A stretch of DNA of 5,614 nucleotides from Halobacteriales archaeon (GTDB taxonomy: Archaea > Thermoplasmatota > E2 > JACPAO01 > JAHFTW01). The notes under the pieces are model-generated. The model was not told the DNA's origin, did not search any database, and worked only from the letters and a program-made list of their open reading frames with translations. Position numbers and translations under genes: made by a program. Location: NCBI GenBank assembly GCA_020201445.1, contig JAIVGU010000047.1, forward strand, positions 1 to 5,614, in the 5' to 3' direction. Of the stretch, positions 1 to 5,614 are shown one piece after another. The first letter of the stretch is position 1, and each line of letters opens with the position of its first letter.

Positions 1-748
1 CCTTCAGGTCGCGCACCGCCTGCCCGAAGTCCTCCTGCGTGAAACTGGAGACCCACCTCTCCTCCGAAACCACGGATTGCACGGATTCCACGGAACGAGT
101 CATTTGCTCCGTGCAATCCGTGAGTTGGGGAGAGAGGGAGAGGGCCGTGGTGATGGCGGCGATGCGCTCCTCGACTGGAGGCGCCCCGTCGAGCTCGGCG
201 GCGTGCAGGCGCAGCGTTCCCGCCCTGGCGTCGAACACCAAGGCGTCGAGGCAGAGGCGCAGCACAGCGTCCGGGATGGTGGAGGGCGGCTGGGCGGGGA
301 GCGTCGGCTCCAGCGCGTTGGCGAACCCGAACCCGAAGCAGCCCATCCAGCCGCCGGTGAACCCGCCGTCCGACGCGTCGACCGCAAAGTGGAACTTCTC
401 GGTCAGGCGGCGCAAGTGCTCGACGGGGTCGCCGTCGTAGACCTCGATGGCGCCGTCGGCCCACCGCTCCTCGATGCTCCACTCCCGGCCGCCCGACGAA
501 CCACGGATTCCACGGATTGCACGGAGCGTTTGTTCCGTGTCATCCGTAGAATCCGTGGCTTGGTGGGAAATGATGCGCACCTCGACATGTGGGGTGAGGC
601 CGATGAACGAGCGGCCCGCCTCGGGATGCCGCCCAGCGGACTCCAGCAGCAAGGGGGACAGGCCCGCAGCGCGCAGGCGGCGATGGGCCTCCAAGCTGTC
701 GAGCCACGGCAAGTCCACGGTCTGGATGGCCAGCTTACTGGGAGCCAC
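1..748 (-). CDS. TrpE/PabB-family chorismate-binding enzyme, N-terminal part (cut by left edge)
   Basis: This is the N-terminal 249 residues of an anthranilate synthase component I or aminodeoxychorismate synthase component I; the gene continues beyond base 1. Family members convert chorismate to anthranilate (TrpE) or aminodeoxychorismate (PabB) with an amidotransferase partner. Visible marks are LLES (34-37) and GRSFIG (45-50), which match the family's N-terminal ligand-binding region, then FTGGWMGCFGFGF (130-142), where relatives usually have GG.VGY.GYD, and IPDAVLRLCLDALVFD (158-173). The last residues, SSFTQEDFGQAVRDLK, match the entry to the catalytic domain. The GTG start at 748 is chosen because GGAGGAG lies four bases upstream. 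The gene overlaps folC by 14 bases. Two palindromic repeats lie in frame inside it (about residues 64-84 and 208-228) without introducing a stop. Position beside folC and the purine genes favours PabB, but TrpE cannot be excluded. Confidence 0.85.
   Translation of the reverse strand, partial: MAPSKLAIQTVDLPWLDSLEAHRRLRAAGLSPLLLESAGRHPEAGRSFIGLTPHVEVRIISHQATDSTDDTEQTLRAIRGIRGSSGGREWSIEERWADGAIEVYDGDPVEHLRRLTEKFHFAVDASDGGFTGGWMGCFGFGFANALEPTLPAQPPSTIPDAVLRLCLDALVFDARAGTLRLHAAELDGAPPVEERIAAITTALSLSPQLTDCTEQMTRSVESVQSVVSEERWVSSFTQEDFGQAVRDLK
68..126. repeat. Palindromic element copy A, inside the TrpE/PabB gene
   Basis: The left arm at 68-94 holds three 9-base units of the CACGGATTN type. The right arm at 108-126 holds the complementary units (TCCGTGCAATCCGTGAG), with a loop of about 13 bases. 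The right arm is one 9-base unit shorter than in copies B and C. Read on the minus strand in the gene's frame it encodes about residues 208-228, including the low-complexity run SVESVQSVV. The frame remains open throughout. It falls in the linker between the N-terminal domain and the start of the catalytic domain. Confidence 0.88.
499..560. repeat. Palindromic element copy B, inside the TrpE/PabB gene
   Basis: Arms at 499-525 and 534-560 are inverted copies of each other at 23 of 27 positions, separated by an 8-base loop. Each arm is three 9-base units of the CACGGATTN type. In the gene's frame on the minus strand it encodes about residues 64-84, including TDSTDDTEQTLRAIRGIRG, without a stop. 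It sits between the strand after SFIGLTPHVEVR and the next family-like segment (WSIEERWADGAIEV), which is a plausible surface loop. Confidence 0.9.
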
Positions 749-2039
749 GAATCTCCTCCAGCGGCCGGCCGTGCAGGAACGCGAGCGCCTCACCGGCGAG
801 GAACAGCGAGCCCGCGACGACGATGCGCCGCGCCCCCGCCGCGACCGCCTGCCGCAGCGCCGTGCCGGCGTCGGGGCAGGCCGCCGAGCGGACGCCCGCC
901 TCGGTGCCGTGCCGGCGCAGCGCCTCCGCGGCAAGCGTGCGGGGGTTGCGCACCGGCACCGCCCACAGCCGCGCGGCGGGCAGGAGCCACTCGTCGACCG
1001 CCTCCTCCCAGCGCTTGTCGGCGCAGAAGCCCGCCACCAGGTCGAAGCCGGACCAGCCGGTGTCATAGAGGTGCTGGCGCAATGCCTGCGCCGCCGCAGG
1101 ATTGTGGGCGCCGTCCACCAGGACCTGCGCGCCCTGGAACTCCAGGGTCTCCATGCGGCCCGGGTTGCGGGTGTCGCGCAGGGCCTCGCGCAGCGCACGC
1201 TCCGGCAGGGCGATGCCTTGGGTCCGCAGCGCCTCGGCGGCGGCCACCACGACGGCGGCGTTCTCGCGCTGGTGGCGCCCCGCCAGCCCGACCTCGTAGC
1301 GCGACTCCCCCGTGGGGCGCAGCAGGACGAGGTGGCGCTCGTCGGGGACGACGGTGTAGTCACCGCCGCCCATTGTCGATACGACCGACATGGCAGCCCG
1401 CACCTCGTGGCTGCGCGCCTTCAGCACGAACAGCGCGTCGCCCGTGCAGGCGGTGACGCAGGGCACGCCGGGCTTCATGATGCCCGCCTTCTCCGCCGCG
1501 ATGTCCGCCACGGTGGAGCCGAGGAAGCCCTCGTGGTCGAGCGCCACGTTGGTGATGACGGTCAGCGCCGGCTCCAGGACGTTGGTGGCGTCGAGGCGGC
1601 CGCCCAGGCCGGTCTCCACGACGGCCCACTCGACCCCCGCGTCGCGGAAGGCGCAGAAGGCGAGCGCGGTGACCACCTCGAAGAACGTGGGCGGCTCGCC
1701 GTCGGCGTCCAGCGCCTCGACGTGCGGGCGGATGCGGTGCAGCAGGCGCGCGACCTCGGCCTGCGCGATGGGGGCGCCGTCAACCTCGACGCGCTCGGTG
1801 AACGAGACGAGGTGCGGGCTCGTGGTGCAGCCGGTGCGGTGGCCAGACCGGGCCAGCGCCGCAGCGAGCATCCGCGTGACGGAGCCCTTCCCGTTCGTGC
1901 CCGCGACGTGGACGCTGCGGAAGCTGTCCTGCGGGCGGCCGAGCAGCTCCAGCAGGCGCTCCACCTTGCCGAGGCCCAGCTTGATGCCAAGCGCCTGCCG
2001 CGCATAGAGCCACTCCAGGCTTTCGGCGTAGGACCACAT
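735..2039 (-). CDS. folC: Bifunctional folylpolyglutamate synthase / dihydrofolate synthase FolC
   Basis: This 434-residue protein has the usual FolC length. The family joins glutamate to dihydropteroate and then extends the glutamate tail of reduced folates, using ATP in the cytoplasm. Visible in order are the P-loop GTNGKGS (47-53), TSPHL (73-77), ETGLGGRLDATN (142-153), LDHEGFLG (167-174), EKAGIMKP (183-190), GRHQRENAA (254-262), NPGRME (292-297) and VDGAHNP (308-314). Glu142, His169 and Lys184 line up with the metal-binding Glu and His and the carbamylated Lys known in characterised FolC proteins. The ATG at 2039 shares its A with the purN stop codon (TGATG) and has GAGGG six bases upstream (2046-2050), which suggests translational coupling. 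The 3' end overlaps the TrpE/PabB start by 14 bases. Whether it has both activities cannot be read from the sequence. Confidence 0.96.
   Translation of the reverse strand: MWSYAESLEWLYARQALGIKLGLGKVERLLELLGRPQDSFRSVHVAGTNGKGSVTRMLAAALARSGHRTGCTTSPHLVSFTERVEVDGAPIAQAEVARLLHRIRPHVEALDADGEPPTFFEVVTALAFCAFRDAGVEWAVVETGLGGRLDATNVLEPALTVITNVALDHEGFLGSTVADIAAEKAGIMKPGVPCVTACTGDALFVLKARSHEVRAAMSVVSTMGGGDYTVVPDERHLVLLRPTGESRYEVGLAGRHQRENAAVVVAAAEALRTQGIALPERALREALRDTRNPGRMETLEFQGAQVLVDGAHNPAAAQALRQHLYDTGWSGFDLVAGFCADKRWEEAVDEWLLPAARLWAVPVRNPRTLAAEALRRHGTEAGVRSAACPDAGTALRQAVAAGARRIVVAGSLFLAGEALAFLHGRPLEEIRGSQ
753..759 (-). promoter_or_regulatory. Ribosome binding site of the TrpE/PabB gene
   Basis: On the minus strand GGAGGAG is followed by ATTC and then GTG at 748. 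This strong Shine-Dalgarno lies within the last codons of folC. It fixes the GTG start and implies that translation of the downstream gene begins before folC ends. Confidence 0.75.
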
Positions 2040-2713
2040 CAGAAGCCCTCGCCGTACTCGGCCCCTGAGACGAGGGGAAGGTCCTGGCGGCCCAGCCAAC
2101 TGGGACCGGGCAGGATGGTGGCCTTGCCGCCGTGGGCCTTGACGCGGCCCTCCGCGAACAGCTCCACGGTGCGCGGCAGGAGGAGGTGCTCCAGCCGGAG
2201 GATGCGCTGCTGGAGGGCGTGCTCGTCCTCGCCGGGCCGCACCCGCAGCGACGCCTGGAGCAGGGTCGGGCCGCCGTCGAGGTCGTCGGTGACGAGGTGC
2301 GTCGTGCAGCCCGCGCGCTCCACGCCGGCGATGAGGGCTTGCCGCACCGCGTTGAGGCCGCGGAAGTCGGGCAGCAGCGCCGGGTGGATGTTGACCATGC
2401 GGCCCGCGAATGCCGCGACGAGGGCGGGGCCGGCGATGCGCATGTAGCCTGCGAGGACGACGAGGTCCGGCCGCTCCGCCTGGAGGACTTCCAGCAGCCG
2501 CGTGTCGTACTGCGCCCGCTTCTCGTCCGGCTCCGGCGGCAGCGCCACCACCGAGGGCACGCCGCCCCTGCGCGCGACGTCGAGGGCGCCAGCGTCGGGG
2601 CGGTCGCTGACCACCAAGGTGACGCGGGCGTGGACGTGGCCCGACTGGATGCGGGCCAGCAGGGCGTTGAGGTTGGAGCCCTTCCCCGATGCGAGGACGG
2701 CGACGCGGAGCAT
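2039..2713 (-). CDS. purN: Phosphoribosylglycinamide formyltransferase PurN
   Basis: This 224-residue protein transfers a formyl group from 10-formyltetrahydrofolate to glycinamide ribonucleotide, the third step of de novo purine synthesis. ASGKGSNLNAL (8-18) is the phosphate-binding N-terminal loop. VVLAGYMRI (85-93) and NIHPALLPDFRG (108-119) match the core. Asn108, His110 and Asp146 (in DDLDGGPTLLQ) are the expected catalytic triad. The ATG at 2713 is chosen because family homology begins at MLRVAVLASG and GGAGGGG lies six bases upstream. The frame is open back to 2818, but that extension only translates the palindromic repeat. A GTG immediately upstream (2716) is a possible alternative. 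The stop overlaps the folC start by one base. The length is slightly above that of many PurN proteins because of a C-terminal tail after SWLGRQDLP. Confidence 0.96.
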   Translation of the reverse strand: MLRVAVLASGKGSNLNALLARIQSGHVHARVTLVVSDRPDAGALDVARRGGVPSVVALPPEPDEKRAQYDTRLLEVLQAERPDLVVLAGYMRIAGPALVAAFAGRMVNIHPALLPDFRGLNAVRQALIAGVERAGCTTHLVTDDLDGGPTLLQASLRVRPGEDEHALQQRILRLEHLLLPRTVELFAEGRVKAHGGKATILPGPSWLGRQDLPLVSGAEYGEGF

Positions 2714-2719
2714 CACCCA

Positions 2720-2726
2720 CCCCTCC
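2720..2726 (-). promoter_or_regulatory. Ribosome binding site of purN, at the edge of repeat copy C
   Basis: GGAGGGG followed by TGGGTG and ATG at 2713 is a good Shine-Dalgarno and decides the purN start. It begins only five bases beyond the palindrome arm. The flank GGTT..TCGGAGG also follows copy A on the same strand, so the site may be part of the repeat element's conserved flank. Confidence 0.7.
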
Positions 2727-2730
2727 GAGG

Positions 2731-2794
2731 AACCACGAATTGCACGAATTCCACGAAGGCGCGCCGGTTCGTGCAATTCGTGAAATTCGTGGTT
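2731..2794. repeat. Palindromic element copy C, purH-purN intergenic hairpin
   Basis: Arms at 2731-2757 and 2768-2794 are inverted copies at 25 of 27 positions, separated by the 10-base loop GGCGCGCCGG. The 9-base unit here is CACGAATTN, rather than the CACGGATTN of copies A and B. In the operon transcript it would form a long stem between the purH stop and the purN ribosome binding site. There is no T-run after it, so it does not look like a standard intrinsic terminator. It could affect mRNA stability or the relative expression of purH and purN; that is inference. Confidence 0.92.
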
Positions 2795-2824
2795 TCGCAG
2801 GCCGTCACGCACGCTCACCTGCCT

Positions 2825-4414
2825 CTAGTGCCGGAACGACCTCTGCCCGCTGAACACCATGGCGATGCCGTGCTCGTCGGCGGCCTGGATGACCTCTTCA
2901 TCGCGGATTGAGCCGCCGGGCTGCACGATGGCGGAGACGCCATGCTTGGCGGCGACGTCGATGGCGTCGCGGAACGGGAAGAAGGCGTCCGAGGCCAGGA
3001 CGCTTCCCTGGATGCGGTCGCCGCCCTTGTGGGTGGCGATGAAGGTGGAGTCGACGCGGGCGGTCTGGCCGCCGCCGATGCCCACGGTCTTGCTGCCTTG
3101 GCAGAAGACGACGGCGTTGCTGCGGATGTGCTTGACGCAGCGCGCCGCGAACAGGAGGCTCTCCATCTGCGCCGCGTCGGGGGCCTTCTTGGTGACGGTC
3201 TTCCACGCCTTGGCGTCGTAGGGCTTGAGGTCGCGGTCCTGCACCAGCAGCCCGCCGGTGACGCTGCGGATCTGCGTGCCGCTGCGGGTGTAGGGCTGGT
3301 CGAGCCCCGGCACCTCCAGCAGGCGGAGGTTTTTCTTTTTCTTGAGGTGCTCCAGCGCGTCTGCCGCGAAGCTGGGGGCGACGACAATCTCCAGGAACAG
3401 GTCGCCGAGGGCCTGCGCGGTGGCGAGGTCGAGGCGGCGGTTGACGGCCACGATGCCGCCGAAGGGTGAGTAGGGGTCGCACTCCAGCGCGTCCCGGTAG
3501 GCTTGCAGGAGGGTGTCCGCCTGCGCGATGCCGCAGGGGGTCGCGTGCTTCACAATCACACAGGTGGGCTTCTCGGGGAACTCCTTCACCGCCTCCAGCG
3601 CGATGTCGGCGTCGAGGATGTTGTTGTAGCTGAGCTGCTTGCCGTGCAGTTGGTGGCTGCCGACGACGCTGGGCTCGTTGACGTTGCGGGGCCCGGCCTT
3701 GCGGTAGAAGGCGGCGCGCTGGTGGCTGTTCTCGCCGTAGCGCAGCGTCTCGATGCGGTCGTAGGCGAAGACCAGGTGCTCGGGGTAGTCGGTGAGGCCG
3801 AAGCGCTTGCTCAGGGCGCGGCTGATGATGGCGTCGTAGCGCGCCGTGTGCTGGAACGCGCGCAGGGCCAACTCCTGCCGCAGCGCCAGCGGCACCCGCC
3901 CGGCCTCCAGCGCGTCCGCCACGCGGTCGTACTGGTTGGGGTCGGTGACGACGAGGACGTGGGGGTGGTTCTTGGCGGCGGCGCGGATGAGGCTGGGGCC
4001 GCCGATGTCCACCTGCTCGACCAGCTCCTCCAGGTCGGCGCCCTCCGCGGCGGCCTGCTCGAACGGGTAGAGGTTGACGCACACCACGTCGATGGGGGCG
4101 ATGCCGTGCTCGTGCAGCGAGGCGACGTGGGAGGCGGCGCTGCGGTCCGCGAGGATGCCGCCCGCGACCTTCGGGTGCAGCGTCTTGACGCGGCCCTCCA
4201 TCATCTCGGGGAAGCCGGTGAGGTCGGAGACGTCCTGCGCCTCCAGGCCCGCCGCGCGCAGCGCCTTCGCGGTGCCACCCGTGGAGACGAGGCCGAGCCC
4301 GACGGTGGCAAGGCGGCGCGCGAACTCCACGACGCCGGCCTTGTCCGACACCGACAGCAGCGCCCGGGGGGTGCCGTCGGCGGGGGACGCGCCGGACGCG
4401 CTCTTGCTCGCCAT
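2825..4414 (-). CDS. purH: Bifunctional AICAR formyltransferase / IMP cyclohydrolase PurH
   Basis: This 529-residue protein has normal PurH length and carries out the last two steps of IMP synthesis: formylation of AICAR by 10-formyltetrahydrofolate, then ring closure. The N-terminal MGS-like cyclohydrolase domain covers about residues 16-150, with RALLSVSDKAGVVEFA, STGGTAKALR (44-53), GRVKTLHPK (74-82) and DIGGPSLIRAAAKN (136-149). The formyltransferase domain follows, with RYGENSHQ (225-232), LSYNNILDAD (261-270) and VKHATPCG (288-295), whose Lys289-His290 match the catalytic pair. The C-terminal FFPFRDAID, QPGGSIRDEEVI and FRH end are typical. Most bacterial relatives read GENPHQ; here the Pro is Ser. 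The ATG at 4414 begins just before family homology but has no clear Shine-Dalgarno. It is probably the first gene of the operon, with a candidate promoter about 30 bases upstream. Confidence 0.97.
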   Translation of the reverse strand: MASKSASGASPADGTPRALLSVSDKAGVVEFARRLATVGLGLVSTGGTAKALRAAGLEAQDVSDLTGFPEMMEGRVKTLHPKVAGGILADRSAASHVASLHEHGIAPIDVVCVNLYPFEQAAAEGADLEELVEQVDIGGPSLIRAAAKNHPHVLVVTDPNQYDRVADALEAGRVPLALRQELALRAFQHTARYDAIISRALSKRFGLTDYPEHLVFAYDRIETLRYGENSHQRAAFYRKAGPRNVNEPSVVGSHQLHGKQLSYNNILDADIALEAVKEFPEKPTCVIVKHATPCGIAQADTLLQAYRDALECDPYSPFGGIVAVNRRLDLATAQALGDLFLEIVVAPSFAADALEHLKKKKNLRLLEVPGLDQPYTRSGTQIRSVTGGLLVQDRDLKPYDAKAWKTVTKKAPDAAQMESLLFAARCVKHIRSNAVVFCQGSKTVGIGGGQTARVDSTFIATHKGGDRIQGSVLASDAFFPFRDAIDVAAKHGVSAIVQPGGSIRDEEVIQAADEHGIAMVFSGQRSFRH

Positions 4415-4441
4415 GCTTACGTTTGGCCGATGAGGACGCTG

Positions 4442-4471
4442 TATATAGGCCTGGGCTGGCGACGGGTCCAA
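4442..4471 (-). promoter_or_regulatory. Candidate sigma-70-type promoter for the purH operon
   Basis: On the minus strand TTGGAC (4466-4471) is separated by 18 bases from TATATA (4442-4447), an AT-rich island in very GC-rich DNA. Transcription would start near 4435, leaving a leader of about 20 bases before the purH ATG. Only the first three bases of the -35 match consensus, so the call rests mostly on the -10 and on position. TATATA reads the same on both strands, so the same box could also serve the divergent acetyltransferase gene, although no convincing plus-strand -35 was found. No operator or purine riboswitch was recognised. Confidence 0.45.
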
Positions 4472-4495
4472 GTCGGCCCTGGGCCTCGCGGCGCC

Positions 4496-5080
4496 GTGCA
4501 GGCCACCCCCGCCACGCTGCGCGGCCGCCACGTCGTCCTGGAGCCGCTCCGGCTGGAGCACGCGGCCGACCTGTGGCCCGCCGCCGACGAGCGCGACCTG
4601 TGGCGCTACATGATGGCCGACGTGGCGACGGTGGCGGACCTGGAGCGCTGGGTCGCGGCCCGCCTGGAGCCCGCCGCGCAGGGCAAGGCGCTCCCGTTCC
4701 TGCTGCGCGACGCCCGCACCGCCCAGGCGTTCGGCTCCAGCAGCCTCTTCGACATCGACCCCGCGCGCCGCAGCCTGGAGCTGGGCCACACCTGGGTCGG
4801 CGCCAGCCACCGCCGCACCGCCGCCAACACCGAGGCCAAGCGGCTCCTGCTCGGGCACGCGTTCGAGGCGATGGGCGCGCAGCGGGTCCAGCTCAAGTGC
4901 GACGCCCGCAACCTGCGCTCCGCGGCCGCCATCGAGCGCATCGGCGGCGTGCGCGAGGGCACCCTGCGCAGCCTCGCCATCCTGCCCGACGGCCACCGAC
5001 GCGACACCCTCGTCTTCTCCATCCTGGACAACGAGTGGCCGGCGGTGCGGGCGCGGCTGGACACGATGCTGGTGCGCTGA
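4496..5080 (+). CDS. GNAT-family N-acetyltransferase (RimJ/RimL type)
   Basis: This protein of about 194 residues probably moves an acetyl group from acetyl-CoA to an amine; the substrate is unknown. It starts with the family-typical ATLRGRHVVLEPLRLEHAAD (6-25). ELGHTWVGASHRRTAANTEA (95-114) and RLLLGHAFEAMGAQRVQLK (116-134) cover the acetyl-CoA-binding region. NLRSAAAIERIGGVREGTLR (139-158) and DGHRRDTLVFSILDNEWP (165-182) match the C-terminal half of COG1670-like acetyltransferases. The GTG at 4496 is preferred because family homology begins right after it. The 22 codons back to the in-frame ATG at 4430 use low-GC third positions (TAT, ATA, CGA, CAA, CCT) and cover the promoter-like TATATA. 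The ATG start remains possible, and neither has a clear Shine-Dalgarno. It is transcribed divergently from purH and has no evident functional tie to it. Confidence 0.85.
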   Translation: MQATPATLRGRHVVLEPLRLEHAADLWPAADERDLWRYMMADVATVADLERWVAARLEPAAQGKALPFLLRDARTAQAFGSSSLFDIDPARRSLELGHTWVGASHRRTAANTEAKRLLLGHAFEAMGAQRVQLKCDARNLRSAAAIERIGGVREGTLRSLAILPDGHRRDTLVFSILDNEWPAVRARLDTMLVR

Positions 5081-5163
5081 CTTTTCCCCTCAGATGATTC
5101 AGATACACGCTTCAGATTCCGCCCAACATTCGGCCTTATGACGGTGAAATCCTCTGTGGGGTT

Positions 5164-5614
5164 TTACGTCGGAGGCTCACGCGTAAACCTCTTTTCGTTC
5201 CCGGTGTCAGGGATTTCGTCGCGAATGTCACCAATAGCGAACTCCCGACCAGCTCGGGCGGCATCGATGATTGCGTCCCGTTGTTCCTTCCCCTGGATTG
5301 GGATTCGCAGAGTCACACTCCCCATGGAAATTTTCCCCAGCCGTTCAAAATCGTCGTTCAATTCGATGCCTGTCCATCCTGCACATTGGCGCACAGCGGA
5401 ATGGAGCGCGAGAAAGACGTTGCTTTGATGGGCAAGCAGGTATCGCCGCGCTTGGTCGCGCTTCTGCCTCGGAATTTTTTCCACGTCATCAACTTCCAGA
5501 GCCAAATCTACCTCGGCCTCGAGATGGCCTTGATCGACCTTGGTGCTCCACTGGATGCCGATGCGCTTCGTATTGGCCCTTGATGGCGCTTGCGTAGCAT
5601 GCGCGCTTGAATGA
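5164..5614 (-). CDS. Hypothetical protein, C-terminal part (cut by right edge)
   Basis: The family is not recognised. The frame is open from the stop at 5164 to the right edge, giving 149 residues. There is no ATG or GTG in it, so the true start most likely lies outside the window; a TTG at 5505 is the only plausible internal start. Visible segments include TKRIGIQWSTKVDQ near the left of the fragment, a basic stretch KIPRQKRDQARRYLLAHQSN, then GWTGIELNDDFERLGKISMG and IIDAARAGREFAIGDIRDEI. The fragment is soluble, of mixed charge, with no signal peptide or membrane segment in the visible part. Base composition is clearly lower in G+C than the rest of the window (about half G+C in 5161-5220), and codons ending in A or T are common. 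This suggests recent acquisition or a different expression class. It converges on the acetyltransferase gene, with 83 bases between the two stops. Confidence 0.6.
   Translation of the reverse strand, partial: HSSAHATQAPSRANTKRIGIQWSTKVDQGHLEAEVDLALEVDDVEKIPRQKRDQARRYLLAHQSNVFLALHSAVRQCAGWTGIELNDDFERLGKISMGSVTLRIPIQGKEQRDAIIDAARAGREFAIGDIRDEIPDTGNEKRFTREPPT

Noticed and set aside
447..2447. Long plus-strand open frame of 666 codons opposite folC and purN
   Set aside because: It is antisense to two well-supported genes. Its translation is Arg/Ala/Gly-rich with no family motif, as expected from absence of stops in very GC-rich DNA.
68..2794. The three repeats as a CRISPR array or insertion-sequence ends
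   Set aside because: Spacing is irregular (hundreds to thousands of bases), the elements are palindromes of 9-base units, and there is no transposase or Cas gene or target-site duplication visible.
2714..2818. N-terminal extension of purN to an upstream start at 2818
   Set aside because: The extra 35 residues only translate the palindromic repeat and its flanks, whereas family homology and a good ribosome binding site point to 2713.
3330..3342. A-rich run in purH (AAG AAA AAG AAA AAC on the minus strand) as a possible programmed frameshift site
   Set aside because: The run encodes a Lys-rich stretch found in ordinary PurH proteins, the zero frame continues with full homology to the C terminus, and the heptamers do not fit a strong slippery site.
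3503..4429. Plus-strand open frame running antisense to purH into the acetyltransferase frame
   Set aside because: The part before about 4430 is antisense to purH and has no recognisable domain; only the portion from 4496 (or 4430) matches the acetyltransferase family.
4415..4996. N-terminal extension of the purH frame to 4996
   Set aside because: The extension lies antisense to the acetyltransferase and shows no PurH homology before the ATG at 4414.
5081..5163. Terminator between the convergent acetyltransferase and hypothetical genes
   Set aside because: Only a weak CCTC/GGGG pairing and a short T-run were seen; three TCAGAT hexamers at 5090, 5099 and 5112 are irregularly spaced. There is not enough to call a feature.
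5271..5597. Plus-strand open frames in 5271-5597
   Set aside because: Two overlapping frames with no recognisable motif lie opposite a longer minus-strand frame that is open to the window edge and looks more protein-like. The minus-strand gene is preferred, with moderate confidence.

Overview
The window is high-GC bacterial DNA, roughly 70% G+C by eye over most of its length, and it is tightly packed with genes. Four genes lie head to tail on the minus strand and read from right to left: purH (2825-4414), purN (2039-2713), folC (735-2039), and the N-terminal part of a TrpE/PabB-type chorismate-using enzyme (748 to beyond the left edge). A GNAT acetyltransferase (4496-5080, plus strand) diverges from purH. 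The C-terminal part of an unrecognised, less GC-rich gene (5164 to beyond the right edge, minus strand) converges on the acetyltransferase. No rRNA, tRNA, CRISPR array, transposase or phage gene is visible.

The four-gene run looks like one operon. purN and folC overlap by one base (TGATG), and folC overlaps the TrpE/PabB gene by 14 bases. purH and purN are separated by 111 bases that contain a large hairpin repeat. The functions fit together. PurN and PurH catalyse the two 10-formyltetrahydrofolate-dependent steps of purine synthesis. FolC makes and polyglutamylates folate. If the fourth gene is pabB, its product would make the p-aminobenzoate part of folate. This context slightly favours PabB over TrpE, but the catalytic domain that might decide is outside the window.

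The most striking feature is a family of three palindromic elements (68-126, 499-560, 2731-2794). They are built from 9-base units of the form CACGGATTN or CACGAATTN, and their arms form stems of up to 27 bp. One lies between purH and purN. The other two lie inside the TrpE/PabB coding sequence, and the frame stays open through both, so they add short low-complexity peptides at two places that look like loop or linker positions. Because the unit is nine bases, gain or loss of a unit keeps the reading frame.

Similar tandem or inverted runs of this kind are, from general knowledge, scattered through genomes of several environmental phyla such as Planctomycetota, Verrucomicrobiota and Armatimonadota. 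Together with the high GC this suggests such an organism, but the window does not allow a firm taxonomic call.
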